A DNA stretch of 64,000 nucleotides from Breviolum minutum Mf 1.05b.01 (taxonomy: Eukaryota; Sar; Dinophyceae; Suessiales; Symbiodiniaceae): positions 89,035-153,034 of the forward strand of contig DF239798.1 in NCBI GenBank assembly GCA_000507305.1. The letters run 5' to 3'. Position numbers and translations under genes: made by a program. The notes beneath the pieces are model-generated. The model made no database searches and had not been told where the DNA came from. It saw only the letters and a list, made by a program, of their open reading frames with translations. Below, one piece after another: positions 45,814 to 57,030 of this stretch. The first letter of the stretch is position 1; each line of letters starts with the position of its first letter.

Positions 45814-46257
45814 AGGCCATGTTTCTTGGGGTGATGGACGTTGGCGGTGGTGAGGGTAGCCCATGAAGACAATGACTATGCTAAGTGTATTTCTATCGGA
45901 GCATTGTGAAATTCCGACATTGCACCCAATGAGTTTCATGGCGGCTTAGTCAGTTTGGGAAAGTTTCCTGCCAAAGCGGGGCTAATGTGAGGAAGTGATT
46001 AATGAATTTAATAATCACCGTCCCTCAACAATCAAGGAATAAAGTTTTTCAATTGACCATAAAGAGAATATTATTTGTGTTCATTATGTATTGGATTTTT
46101 TTCGGGGATTATGTACTGGATTTTGTATTGGAGTATGTATTGGGGATTATGGATTGGATTATTGGCTGCTTTTGCTTTCTTTTCCTTTTCGTTCACCTCA
46201 TTTCGTTTCGTTTCATTTCCTAACTACTTTTTGAGTATGTCAACACATCAGCCGAGC

Positions 46258-46915
46258 CCAAATCTCTATTTGCTGACCCTTTACTAATCACTTTTTGAAA
46301 AGCATTGGAAATGAAAGGAACTAAAATGGATAGGAAATGAATAGGACATGAACGGGAAATGAATCAGGATTGAATAGGACATGAAAGGGAAATGAACAGG
46401 AAACTCATAGGAAATGGTTGGCCATCCAAGCCCCAGACTTTTTTTACTACCCACTTTGTTAATCTTTTTTTTGATTTGTGGGGTAGCCCCCTTTCCCAAT
46501 TGATTTGGGGCTGCAAATGAATTGTTTTTTAAATAATGAGATTGCTAAAAGAACAAGATCCTTACTTTTTTGTATTTTGATCCAAGGACATGAAAAGAAA
46601 CGGATAAAAATGAAAAGGAGACTAATAGGACCAATAGGAAATGAATAAGAAATGAATAGGAAATGCATAGGAATGAATGGAAGTTGAATTCGAAGTGAAT
46701 AGGAAATGAATAAGACGTGAATAGGGAAAGAATAGGACATGAATAAAACATCAAAATGCAAGGAACTAGGAAATATTTGTCTCCTACTCCTCCAAAAAGA
46801 TTAGCCCCCAAGCAGTTGGACCACTTGATGTACTACCTCTTTGTTAATCACTGTCAGTTTTGGGAGTGAGCCCACTCTATTTACTACCCTTTACTAATCA
46901 CTTCGCCACGTTCTA
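46258..46915. repeat. Composite repeat region
   Basis: Two blocks (46310-46420, 46600-46760) of imperfect 11-12 base units (ggaaatgaata, ggacatgaata) alternate with four copies of a tttactaccctttgttaatc-like motif (46270, 46440, 46830, 46880). The minus-strand frames are repeat by-products. Confidence 0.7.
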
Positions 46916-47258
46916 GGGTGTGGTTTTGAACATGTTTTTCAGTGCCCCAAAATTTCGGGAGATGATAAAGTTTGGCTTGCGCACTTATTTTCAAACGGGA
47001 GGGGGAACCACCACCTAATTGAGAGTGGGGCACCCGCCAAATTTAGTTAAATTTTATGAGAAAACACAATAACCATATGAAATATATCCAGATTATATAA
47101 TGGGAGTTGTTTATGTAATCCTAAGCAACATATGACCAAGATTTTTGAGTGGAAGATCTAGTAGGCCTGTAAGGGTACCCCTGGCTATTGAATCTTGGTG
47201 GGTTCCATTTTAGTAGCAATTTAAGTATCCCGGATCCCCCGATTTCAGTGGCACCTAA

Positions 47259-47627
47259 AAGTGCCAAATAAAAACAGCCAAAGGTCGAGCCAATCTCAAA
47301 GCATACCAAATTGCCAAAGGATCTTGCCCCAAAAATCCTGGAGAATCCTTAGTATTAAAATTCGCTACTTCCAAGGCGCCATCAAAAATGGACCATCCAA
47401 CAACACAAAAATTTGTCGGATGTTGGCAACCGCGTCCAATCCCAACTACCCGGCCGAAACCAATCCCATCCCAACTTCCGTTTCGGAGGTCAAGTCGAGA
47501 TCTTGAGTCAGATCAACGCCTTTCTGGGGCGCCTTGGGTTGGTTTTAGACCTCAAAAACGGCATTTTTTTTCCAATGAAATGAGCAGTGAGTCCCGATGG
47601 GACCCTGGTTATTTAGCCGTTTTTTAA
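47259..47627 (+). CDS. Long open frame without start, uncertain
   Basis: A frame is open for about 122 codons to TAA (47625-47627), with basic and proline-rich peptide (KTAKGRANLKAYQ, PIPTTRPKPIPSQ, APWVGFRPQKRHF). The DNA is rich in A and C and poor in T, so all three frames have few stops and openness alone is weak evidence. It could be a long exon or non-coding. Confidence 0.3.
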   Translation, partial: KCQIKTAKGRANLKAYQIAKGSCPKNPGESLVLKFATSKAPSKMDHPTTQKFVGCWQPRPIPTTRPKPIPSQLPFRRSSRDLESDQRLSGAPWVGFRPQKRHFFSNEMSSESRWDPGYLAVF

Positions 47628-48351
47628 GGGATCAAGGGATCATATTTTCTCCAGTGAAAGAGGGATTTTTTATGGGCCATTATAAGGGATCCCGTTATGA
47701 ACCAATCAGTAGAATGGAATGTCATAAGGGTTTTGAACGGTGCTTGAATGAAGTTCTTTGGGTTCCTCAGGTTTCTTGCTATGAAGATGTTGTTGTCAAA
47801 AACTGATCGAGATGAAAGTAGAGAATGAGAAAGTTTAGTGTGATTAGAGATAGAATTACACCCTGGGTCCGAAAAAGGGCCATAGATAAATAAGATTAAA
47901 TAAGTTTCTTGAAACAACATGGCAATTTGCGGTATGTACCACCGTTGAATTTCGGGGGCATTTTGTATACATTCGTGAATCGACAGAGTGGCGACAATGA
48001 AGCGACAGTAAGAGTGGCAACACACCAATGGAAGTGGATAGGCAGGGGCATAGAACGCTCAGTGAAATTTGAGGATTACATATAAATTTATAACATGCCT
48101 CGTCATTTTGAGGATCCCGTCGTAAACAAAATAGGATTTTGTGGGTTGAACGTTTCGACTGCTAAACTGAAGGACAGGATAGGATTTGCAGTTGGGCTTG
48201 AGTTTTGGCTCAGCTTAGTTTGCAACAATTGACAATGCCATTTTGTCAACGTTGTGCGTTTTAGATGCTTGACAATTTATATATATATATACATATAACA
48301 TGTTTTTTTTTCACTTAGCTGTCACTATCTTTCATTTCATTTTTCCTACAG

Positions 48352-48477
48352 GTGGCAGGAACTATTTTAATGCAAACATCCCCTGACTGCGATGTGTTTC
48401 ATTTTCAAAACAGCTGGAGTCAGTCGAAACAACATCTCCGTCAGGTCCATCCAGAGTTTGAAAGAATAAGGTTGGAG
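48352..48477 (+). CDS. Unidentified exon
   Basis: A strong acceptor (tttcatttttcctacag) and a GTAAAG donor bound 42 codons in phase 0 (MQTSPDCDVFHFQN, SQSKQHLRQVHPEFER). A competing GT seven bases earlier is weaker. The peptide is soluble; no family was recognised. Confidence 0.57.
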
Positions 48478-48674
48478 GTAAAGGTATCAGAGGTAGATTT
48501 TTTGTTAAAGTTCGCCCCTGTAGCTCAAGAGGAGTGGTACCTATATAGAATTGTCTATATTTTTTTGACAAAAATATATTTGCATTCCACGTGAAGTCAC
48601 GTTGGACCTTGCTACAATTTTCTGTTGTTTTTTGGTAACACAAGATTGTGGGTTGACGGTTGTCAACGATTCAG

Positions 48675-48846
48675 CTCACCAATCACATGGGAAATTTCAC
48701 CAACACCCGGAGAAGAGTTCCCTACAAAACATCTGGTGGGAATGAACTATTCTCAGTGCATGGATTGTACATTTGAGGACATATCTGCTTGTTGTACCCC
48801 TGCTATCGAATTCACATTCATCGTGTTTAGTGGACGTGCTTTTTGA
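48675..48846 (+). CDS. Possible last exon (two frames)
   Basis: After caacgattcag one frame (phase 2) reads TWEISPTPGEEFPT, NYSQCMDCTFEDIS and FIVFSGRAF to TGA. The phase 0 frame, which fits the exon ending at 48477, reads NHMGNFTNTRRRVP for 33 codons. The longer frame is cysteine-rich. Confidence 0.42.
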
Positions 48847-49175
48847 CCACCTTGAGTTCCTTTTCCATCAATTTATTTTTCCATCAATTTTCCAAGCAGC
48901 TTTACCAGAACAATTTTTGGATGCAGAAAAATGCTGATCCACTGAGGATGGAAAAAGACGAATTTACAATGCCATGGCTTCAACCTGGCGTATTGCTTTC
49001 TGTCCTTTGTATCTTGTTATGGGATCTGCTCCTCGTCTTAGTAAAATGGAGAAGAGGACTTCAATTCGTGTTGTTGTTGTTGTTGTTGTTGCCAGTCCTG
49101 ATCCTCTTGGGTCACTTAGAAAGACCGAAACCCGACCTTGATTCGAAAAATAGGTGCTTCGTAAAGGAATCCTGA
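48843..49175 (+). CDS. Possible exon or two-helix membrane ORF
   Basis: One frame contains two hydrophobic stretches around GVLLSVLCILLWDLL and FVLLLLLLLPVLILL, the latter encoded largely by a GTT run. Another frame over the same DNA (NAMASTWRIAFCPL, SKMEKRTSIR, then a valine run) is at least as protein-like. The membrane helices may be an artefact of the repeat. Confidence 0.27.
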   Translation: MTTLSSFSINLFFHQFSKQLYQNNFWMQKNADPLRMEKDEFTMPWLQPGVLLSVLCILLWDLLLVLVKWRRGLQFVLLLLLLLPVLILLGHLERPKPDLDSKNRCFVKES

Positions 49176-49268
49176 CACATCCTGACACTACGACCTTTCA
49201 GATTGCTCACATGTTTTGATTTGTCCACCAACGTCTTCATGGATTTTTTCTTGCTTCTTTCTTTGGAG

Positions 49269-49322
49269 CTGAACAGGGCGGAAAACTCCGATCCATGTAA
49301 TGAAAGAGTCGGATTCGACCAG
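49269..49322 (+). CDS. Small exon
   Basis: Acceptor cttctttctttggag and donor CAG|GTGTAT bound exactly 18 codons in phase 0 (LNRAENSDPCNERVGF). The phases agree with the exon ending at 48477. Confidence 0.48.
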
Positions 49323-49590
49323 GTGTATCTTCAAGGAGTACCGCAGCATTTGGCATGCAGTTCAGGGCCTCTACCACGTTCCAAAAGGGGAAGGGACCCG
49401 CCGCGGCTGGAATTGGGAGAAGTGGCTAATTTCACGGAAGCTCTTTAGAGCCTTTTTGGGGATGAATGAAGATAATGGGATCATAAGTTATTAGGTTGGG
49501 ATCAATAAGATATTTTGACTATCCTAACATCATAAAACAATGGGATCATAAATAATGGTGATTTCAAAAGTAGTCCTCCAGGTTTGCCAG

Positions 49591-49709
49591 ATTTTTGGAA
49601 GGAAATCTCCGATGTTTTGGCCAACCTTACTGCGTTTTGCCGACCAAGTGGTGGCCTCAATGGAACCACAAAGCTCTGCCTCTTCCGAAGGATTTTTGGA
49701 GGAAAAAAG
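49591..49709 (+). CDS. Unidentified exon
   Basis: The acceptor caggtttgccag and donor AAG|GTGTTC bound 119 bases, phase 1 to 0. The frame reads FWKEISDVLANLTAF, PSGGLNGTTKLC and RRIFGGKK. Clear and protein-like; no family was recognised. Confidence 0.57.
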
Positions 49710-49992
49710 GTGTTCATCTTCAAAGTAGCACACGAAATTCGGGGAACTCTTGTTTTGCACAGATTCTTTCCCCTTTGATTTCTGTAAGATAATTTCTTGT
49801 GAAAGCTGAGTTGACATTCATCTTGCGAAGGGCCAATTGGTCGTGGTTCATAACAAGGTGGCCCTAGCAGTTCTATCTAACCCCCATCAGGTTTGGGCAA
49901 TTAGTTTACATAAGTAGCCTTTCAGAAGCATTTTTTTCCACCATATCTTCTTCCCCCAAAAAACGACATCTGAACAGCTTTTGTGCGAAAAG

Positions 49993-50170
49993 TTTGCCAC
50001 CGCAGCGCTCCAACGTTTCGTTGGAGGACCACCTTTGGCGAAGGGGTGTTGCAATCTATGAGCCGAACACGGGTGGCTTGTCTGAGCGCGGTGTCTTGGC
50101 TAAGACTCTCCCGGAAAAAACGCCTGGTTTTTGGCAACAAAGAAGCGATTCAACACGGTGGAAGGGGCAA
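49993..50170 (+). CDS. Unidentified exon
   Basis: A 178-base GC-rich frame (SNVSLEDHLWRRGV, YEPNTGGLSERGV, KTLPEKTPGFWQQR) starts in phase 2 after gtgcgaaaag and ends in phase 0 before GTGCAA. G/C third positions and composition contrast with the flanks. The donor is weak and the exon may continue. Confidence 0.52.
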
Positions 50171-51366
50171 GTGCAACAATTTTTTTTAGTTCTTAAGGGT
50201 GACCGGTTTTTCCAATGAGCTTTTTTTGGGGGTTGGTGCGCACCACCCCCCCCCCCCCAAAAAAAAAAGTATAGTGTATAATTAATTTGTGTTGCAACCT
50301 CTCCAGCAACAAAAAAGGGTTCATGACTCTTCATTCCTTCGAAATTTCTGAACATGTATCCAGAGATATAGCTATAGCCATCCCGGCCTTGACCCTCCCG
50401 ATCCTTGGGTTTTCACGATCCAATTTGACGGTTGCATATTTTTTCAAATGGGTTGGTTCAACTACCAACTAGAAAAGCTGGAATATTAGCTATGCTTGGA
50501 TGGTCAGTTTGAACGTGGTCAGTTGGAAAGTGCTTGAAAAACATGTTTGAACACCATGCTGCACCATCATTTTTTGTACAGAGCAATTTTTGCGCTTCCT
50601 TAAAAAACATGCCAAACTTCAAACCAAGATATTGGTGGGTCAAAAAACCAAAAGCAACAAACAACCAAAGCAACACAAACTCGGATATTCTTGGGACAAC
50701 CTGCTGTTGTGTTTTTTCTGTTCTAGTTGGATCATCGAATCTAAAACTCACCAAACAATCAATTCCCCCAAACGTTCTGAGGTGTGCCTTGTTCGCGTGG
50801 TGGTGGCCACAATGCTTCCTGGAAGAAAGGGAAGCCATAAAACTGGCAACAACATGACATCCCATTGGAAAAGGAAAGCTGGAAAGATTGGCTTTTGAAG
50901 GGATTGGATTTACCACCAAATGGCATGTTACAGCAAAAATGGGCTGTTAGAATCATTGGCCAAACAAAGATGATCATCCATTAGTTGCATCTTAAGTTAG
51001 CCATTCAAGTGCTCCCTTCCTGTGGCCCCCCAAATGGTTGGGAGTGTTTATCGATAACTGTTATCAGCACATGAGAGGAGGTGAAGATTTTGAATCCCTA
51101 CAAAGGCGAATGTTTTTACACGTAAAAAACAAATGTAATGATTTGTTGGGAAACAATTCATGTACGCAGTAACACAAAGTTTCGATTCGTGGGATCCATG
51201 GATGCCACAAATGATGCCGCTCACCACCTCTGATGTGATCGGATATTTCTAGAAAATTGTCAGCTATGTGGAATAGCTTGGAAAAACTTGGAACCCCACC
51301 CCCCAGCCAGGATGCCAGTGCTAAAGAGAGGTTGAGTCGTTGGGTATTTTTTGAGCCATTCCTCAG

Positions 51367-51405
51367 CCACATGTAATGTCAATCTGGTGGTGGTAAACCT
51401 GGCTG
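51367..51405 (+). CDS. Small exon abutting a MITE
   Basis: Acceptor gccattcctcag is followed by TCNVNLVVVNLA in phase 1, and the donor GTACTG is made by the first bases of a family A MITE. At 39 bases it is supported mainly by its splice signals. Confidence 0.42.
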
Positions 51406-51407
51406 GT

Positions 51408-51518
51408 ACTGTACTGCTGATGGAAGAAATCTTGCACCAGTTGATAGGTAGTTTATTCCATTATTTCCAGGGTTTTAAAAATCCCAGGTGGTGCAGGATT
51501 TCTTCCATCAACAGTATG
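51408..51518. mobile_element. Family A MITE supplying a donor
   Basis: The ends actgtactgctgatggaaga and tcttccatcaacagta are inverted. The GT at 51406 that ends exon 51367 abuts its first bases. Confidence 0.7.
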
Positions 51519-51618
51519 TCTAAACTATTTCCATCTTGGATGGGACGATGAGGTTAATGATCAATGGCAGCATTTGGTTGTCACGTACCACATCGATCAG
51601 TCACCAGGAAGCAATCAC

Positions 51619-51712
51619 CAGTTGGTGGTTTCAAATGCTTTTATTTCACCCCTACTTGGGGAGATGATCCAATCTGTAATATTTTTAAACTTGGTTGAAA
51701 ACACCAACCAGA
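51619..51712. mobile_element. Family B MITE
   Basis: The ends cagttggtggtttcaaat and ttggttgaaaacaccaacca are inverted, interior gggagatgatccaat. Confidence 0.68.
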
Positions 51713-51855
51713 TCAGTTCTTCACTCGGTAGAGAGTTTTTTCCTCGGTGTTTTCTCGATACCAAAAAAGGTCAAAATCCAATCACGAAACTGTGAGGGTT
51801 TCTCACAAAATCATCTACCCGAAGCTGCAACACAAGTTCCGCGTTTTTTTTTTAT

Positions 51856-51960
51856 ATATACACCCCCCAAAAACTAACAATGGAAAAACAAGCATTTCAA
51901 GATGTATCTCCGTAAAAAATGATGATGTTCCATTGCCATGTTAGCTTACTGGAGGTAACA
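51856..51960. mobile_element. Family J MITE
   Basis: It has ccccccaaaaactaacaatg at the left and cattgccatgttagcttact at the right; interior aagatgtatctcc. Confidence 0.6.
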
Positions 51961-52085
51961 TGATGTAAGTATTCACGAGAAAAAACAATCACGGTTGCCG
52001 AAAGAAGTGGTACACACAAACATGCATTCCAGGACAACATCTGAATTGTAAATGATGAATCAGAATATCAAATTTATGACTTCAG

Positions 52086-53229
52086 GCAGACAAAGTTGGA
52101 ACAACTTGGAAAACTGCAGCTCGTGAAATCCAAAATTATTGACATAATGTGAAACAATGATGTTATCCGCTGTTCCAGCGAAAAGGCTTTCATGGGTGAT
52201 GTTCATCACCGAAAACGGATGAGCTCTCCCTTTGGTAGTGGTATAGTCCATACTGAGAGGATTGAATATCAACCTAGCAGTATCAGTATGATGAGGTGTC
52301 TATTGAAAACATCCAAAAACATCCAAAGTGCTTTCAAACACTTCATTTTCTCAGTTGCAGAAGATACATGAGGTCATGCAATCGGCACATATACACTTAT
52401 GAATTGTCAAATAATACACATGTATGCTTGCTTTGTGTGATTTGTGTATGCAAGTATATTTCACACATTTTTGTTGCCTTGTTTGTATCCCGGGTTCACA
52501 TCTTCCCATGAAGTCAACAAGGATTTTCGTTGAGTCCAGGTGAGCTCATGTTGAATGCCGTGGCTTTGGAGGTGTGGAAGCTGAACATATTCCAAGTGTA
52601 TGCCGGTTGGTCACCGCAAATGGTGGTGAAAAGTAAGCGAGGGGCCGGGACCTTTCGAAATCGCATTAGGTTTAGGAATTGTAGGAAAATTTGCCCCAGA
52701 TATATGAGAGTTTTTCTGCAAAAGGTCCATGAAAGGAACTTTTCCTTTGCGTAGGACTTTGGGTATGCAATGAATAGTCAATGCATAGTCTCCGCTAAAG
52801 TTTTTTTTTCTGAAATGGCAAAAACAACTTTTTTATCGCTAAAGTTTTGGTGAAAGATTATGTGTACATGCATGTATGTAGTGTCCAGGGCCTACCTATG
52901 TTTAGAAGCATGTTTTGCAGGAAGGGGAGGATGGCCATGGCAACCAGAAACATAGTGACTTCGGTTCGTCCCATGATATCAGGGCCTTGGGCTTTTTGTG
53001 AATCGATAAATTCTATCGGTAGATTTCATTTTGCAAAACATATAGGGTGATTTTCGCGAAGTTTTGGGAAAGCTTAGCCAAAGCTTGGCGAAAGAAGGCC
53101 TTCCCTTAAGAGCAGGTGGCGGACCAACATCTTAAAGCAAAACCTAAATGTTTAAGTGCAGCTGCCACGGAAGGAAGTGTGACAGGGGAGCAGACGCCTG
53201 GAGCAAATTTGAGGAGATTACACATCAAT
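52086..53229 (+). CDS. Five-exon chain, unidentified
   Basis: Exons: 52086..52148, 52179..52234, 52540..52632, 52921..52954 and 53162..53229. The first is helical (KLEQLGKLQLVKSK), and the second reads AFMGDVHHRKRMSS. They are separated by only 30 bases with GT...AG ends that contain an in-frame TGA. The third follows cgttgagtccag, reads NAVALEVWKLNIFQ and AGWSPQMVVK, and ends at a consensus GTAAGC. The fourth is 34 bases (GGWPWQPET), and the fifth reads CHGRKCDRGADAWSK and FEEITHQ. All junctions are phase-compatible, though exons four and five have other open frames. No domain was recognised. Confidence 0.5.
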
Positions 53230-53954
53230 GTTTGTCTTACTAGTGTTGGGTAACATGTACCGCTAAAGATAAACATGCGGTTCGCTAAAGTTTGGCGAAA
53301 AAAATATTGGCGAAGATGTCCTTTTCCCCGTGAAAGAATTTAGAACAACCCGCGTGCAGACATGTATATGCACATTATGTAAATATATTTACGTATATTA
53401 TATATGTTTATTTGTATATATTTATATTTTTATGGACCTGGATATAGATGTATATCCTGGGGTTATGTGTATGTATATATATAATACACAATATAGATAT
53501 TCAGTGCTAAGTCCCACAGAGCTCCTTTATGGACACGAGGGGAGCATTAGGAAAACATCATGACAAATATCAACATATTGCTTGAAAAAGCTTGCTGTAA
53601 AACGCATTGTTGTCAATACCGCTGACCAGTGACAATTTATGGCTTGGGGGGTTTCTAATTGTAAGATTTTATGAATATATAGATAGTTGTTGCAGGACAT
53701 GCGCGAACAGTCATCAGTGCATGTGTACATAGAAATATCGGAATCGGCACATAGAAAGATAAATAGATACAATCATAGACACATGCATACAATAATGTGA
53801 CAAATTCACGACCGTGCTCTACAAATCGCGGTTAGGCGGATACGGTTCATGGTTGCAAAGTTCGAACCCAAAATAGCCGCTATTTGAAATGAGATTCTAC
53901 GTCTTAGAAACTAAACCGTCATTTTGGGTATCCAAATTGAAATTTCCAAAGGTT

Positions 53955-54050
53955 TACCCTCTAGGGCACTAACATGTCCCACCTTTGGAAAAGGAAAATC
54001 ATCGACTCAAAAGTGATTTGGGAAGGGATATGTCAGTTCCCAGGAGGGTA
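53955..54050. mobile_element. Family D MITE
   Basis: The ends taccctctagggcactaaca and cagttcccaggagggta are inverted; the interior is in reverse orientation to 15151. Confidence 0.68.
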
Positions 54051-54107
54051 ACACTGTAAACTTTTAGGGTTTTTTGGTGGGTGCCCTTTCAGATTTTTGT
54101 TTTCCAG

Positions 54108-54275
54108 GCAGTGATTCATGTGGACGAGTTCCTGTTCTCCGGACTGACGCCCACCAAGATTCAGTACAGGACGGGTCGGACGGGGTGGATCAACGGAGGC
54201 ACGAAAGGGGACACGGGACAAAGGATTGGACTAACATTATCAACTTGGTGTCCTTTTTGTGCACTTGAGCAATGA
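54108..54275 (+). CDS. GC-rich exon, two frames
   Basis: A strong acceptor (tttttgttttccag) opens a GC-rich island. Phase 0 reads DEFLFSGLTPTKIQY and TGWINGGTKGDTGQR with mostly G/C third positions and stops at 54273. Phase 1, which joins the exon ending at 53229, reads SDSCGRVPVLRTDAH and GTKDWTNIINL to a GT at 54248. A family G element starts at 54271, so the real exon probably ends at the 54248 donor. Confidence 0.52.
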   Translation, partial: AVIHVDEFLFSGLTPTKIQYRTGRTGWINGGTKGDTGQRIGLTLSTWCPFCALEQ

Positions 54276-54418
54276 AAAAAGGGCCCCTGGTTGTTGGTTG
54301 GGTTGTATAGGGGATTATGGTACCCAGTCTTTAGGGATTATAGTAAACCATTATAAGAATCCCTATTAAACAACCAGTGATTAGAATGGAAAGCAAGAGG
54401 CGTTTTTGTCGTGGCTCA
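54271..54418. mobile_element. Family G element
   Basis: It has aatgaaaaaag...cctggttgttggttg at the left and gaatggaaagcaagagg at the right. It begins 23 bases after the donor at 54248. Confidence 0.58.
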
Positions 54419-55128
54419 CTTGGTGTTTGTCACCCACACTTTTCGAACAGTACGGTTTTGCAGTTCGATGTGTCACTAATTGCAAGGAAATGCGGCGCTT
54501 ATGATTAATGGAAGATGTGGGCTCCGGTTCGGGGATCTTAAGAATATAACTCCACTCGATGATGCAAATAGAACAATGCTATGATTTGGGCGAGTTCTCC
54601 GTAAAAGGCCTGAGAAAACCTGTGAGAATTTGGGGTGATTGCAGGCATCCCCCAATAGGAAAGGATCGTCTTCCAAAACCCACCATTTTTCAAGGGCGAG
54701 CTGTTAAAACTTCGAGGGTGTCTTGATGTACTTGGCGAGTTTGAGATTTACCATTGCCATTAGTTACATAGCTGTAACAAGCAATGGTATAGGATATATA
54801 CTTAGTGTATACAATGATAGATAGTTTCATGTTGAATATCCATGGGACTTGATTGGAAGTATTGAGAAAGGGGTTGAAATTTACACAGGAGTTTCCAGGA
54901 CTGATAGAAAGCAGAAAACATATTCTTATTCTGTTTGAACTACCTCTTGGGATTGGGTGTTTTTCAAAGGTTTGGTTTTAAGTTCCAGTAGATACCTTAG
55001 GAGCTATGACATGCATACATTTTCTAGATCTCTTTTGGTCGACCAAGACGCTTTGATGCCCTGAATTGATGCAAAAAATCACGAGAGGCAATTGCGAAGC
55101 AACCATCATGATCCCTTATTAACAACAG

Positions 55129-55241
55129 CTGTTGCGGAGTTTCGATCCTCGAAGGGGCCCACCATCCAAGCTGTGGATTTGACTGGGTACCACCCGGGGT
55201 TGTTATCGCGGCGGCCTTGCAGGATCCAAAATCTACCACCG
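55129..55241 (+). CDS. Possible exon
   Basis: This GC-rich island runs from aacaacag to CCG|GTGAAG. One frame reads AEFRSSKGPTIQAV and GYHPGLLSRRPCR; a second is also open (ILEGAHHPSCGFDW). The composition supports coding, but the frame is unresolved. Confidence 0.38.
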
Positions 55242-55399
55242 GTGAAGGTCCCACAGTCCAAGCGAAACAACCTCTTCGTCTCTTGGTTTTTTAGCGACCA
55301 AAAAAAGGGCGGGAAAAAAACCCTCAAAAATCGAAAAAAAAGCGACCGGGAATTTTCATACCTTTTACTATAGTAGCTAGATTTTTTAGATTTAAACTC

Positions 55400-55520
55400 G
55401 TAGGTATACCTTATATCTATACCTTATAGCCCCGACACACAGCCATACCTTATATCTATACCTTATAGCTCTGACACATTTATACCTTATATCTATACCT
55501 TATAGCCTATTGCTGTGCCT
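55400..55520. repeat. Short tandem repeat of about 43-46 bp
   Basis: Three copies of taccttatatctatacctta followed by tagc and a variable spacer. Confidence 0.8.
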
Positions 55521-55590
55521 TATAGCTATCTTACGAGTTATATGTTGATACTATTTGATATCCAGTTATGTATCCATTGATGTTGGTCAG

Positions 55591-55986
55591 GTATGTCTCT
55601 CATTTGTCGAAATTGTCGAAGGTTTCTTTGAGATTTGGTGTATTTCCCGATCCTAAATGGGGAGGACAATTTGAAGCTCATTCCTCAACATCAGTATAGA
55701 AACAAATACAAACAAACAAGGAATGTTTTCAAACAAGGTACCCAACAAAATCTTGTTGAGCCGGGGTGCTCACCGAAATGCCACCCAAAGGTTTGGATAC
55801 AAGTGGATACAAGTGGATACAAGTGGTATGTTGCAGAGTGGATGTTTCACATACTACCACGGACCAGTATCTTTAAGTTCACCCGAAAAGGTCACCTTGT
55901 TTTGTTTTCAGACAGGTGGCTGCGTCTCAAAAAACAGGACCAATTCTGTGCTCCTAAGACTGGAGAAGCAAATTCGAGTTTTTTAG
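55591..55986 (+). CDS. Two-exon chain with stop
   Basis: Exons: 55591..55693 and 55912..55986. The first follows gatgttggtcag in phase 2 and reads LSKLSKVSLRFGVF and DPKWGGQFEAHSST to GTATAG. The second follows ccttgttttgttttcag in phase 0, reads GGCVSKNRTNSVLL and LEKQIRVF, and ends at TAG (55984-55986). A frame-shifted reading of the second exon is also open to 56012. Confidence 0.52.
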
Positions 55987-56118
55987 CCAATCATAGCCAG
56001 TCTTTTAAATAGAAGCCCTTGGTGTATTATATTAACCCTCTCAGAATCAGTTGTGACCCTGCCAAAAAAGAGGGGTTTTTAGCATGTTTGACTCTGTGTT
56101 GGGATCTCCAGTTTGCAG

Positions 56119-56317
56119 GAGTTTTAAGATCCCATTCTTAGAGAAACAGCCATTCCTGTTAAATCCTCCCAAAGAAACTGTAGGAAAACTTCATCTTCAC
56201 TGCCTTGCTGATTGGAGCATTAGTGTGCCCTCGGCTCGGGATGAGATATTCACCGGAAACATGTTGCAACATTGGGATGAATGTATGGACTGGGTTTCTC
56301 AGAAAGTTTCACTATGA
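56119..56317 (+). CDS. Last exon, unidentified
   Basis: After ctccagtttgcag the frame (phase 2) is open for 65 codons: KIPFLEKQPFLLNP, KETVGKLHLHCLAD, SISVPSARDEIFTG and HWDECMDWVSQ, ending at TGA (56315-56317). It is uniform and protein-like with no internal GT in context, and is followed by over 400 bases without coding signal, so a gene end is likely. Confidence 0.6.
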
Positions 56318-56852
56318 AGATGTTTATGTTTCCAGTATGTTTATGTTTATGTGATGTTATTTTTTTGTGAATATCCGAATGATGTCCCAAAACAGATGGA
56401 AATGTTGGGTCCCAATTAAACAGGGAACATGCACATTTCAGAAGACATCATGTATTTGAGTAGGTCATCTTACCTGTGCAACGTTTCACCCAGGTAAATT
56501 ACTCCTGGTTGAGCGAAGGATGATGAGCTAGTTAACCTACCTGTCATTACCTGTCCACGATTGATGACACCCCACCTCAGAATTGAACCTTTGGAAGAAG
56601 CCAACATGAAGGGAGAATGTTGTATCACCACTTGTCAAGGCCATTTTTGGATGCGGGAGGCTGTGTAGGTTGACTGGTCATGACTGTTTCAGCAAACACA
56701 TGTGACGCCTTGGTCCGGCCACCAAGTCTACGATGGCTGCAACAAAAATCAAATAAGACGATCCTACACTTGAATTTCAGACTACCAAATTAGGCTTGGG
56801 GAACTCTTCCAAAAAATTATTCCCCAACAGCTTTAGCTATGGGGTCTTAGCC

Positions 56853-57030
56853 AATATAGTCCGGGGCGGTGCCGGGGCGGCTTCCGAACCACGTGTTCCG
56901 GGAAGGTTCCGGGGCAGGTTCCGGGGCAGGTTCCGGGAAGGTTCGGGGGCAGGTTCTGATCAGGGAGGTTCCGGTTCCGCAGGTTCCGGGCAAGGTTCCG
57001 AGGAGGTTCCGCGGGGGGGTCCAGGCAAGA
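56853..57030. repeat. GGTTCCGGG GC-rich minisatellite
   Basis: About ten copies of aggttccgggg/ggttccggg variants form the most GC-rich island of the window. One frame encodes R-F-R-G and G-S-G repeats, but no splice signal supports coding. Confidence 0.8.

Noticed and set aside
48510-48545. tRNA-like gtagctcaagagg motif
   Set aside because: No acceptor stem or anticodon arm could be paired around it.
55024-55327. Minus-strand ORFs over a GC-rich island
   Set aside because: Antisense of a GC-rich + island; high GC alone keeps them open.
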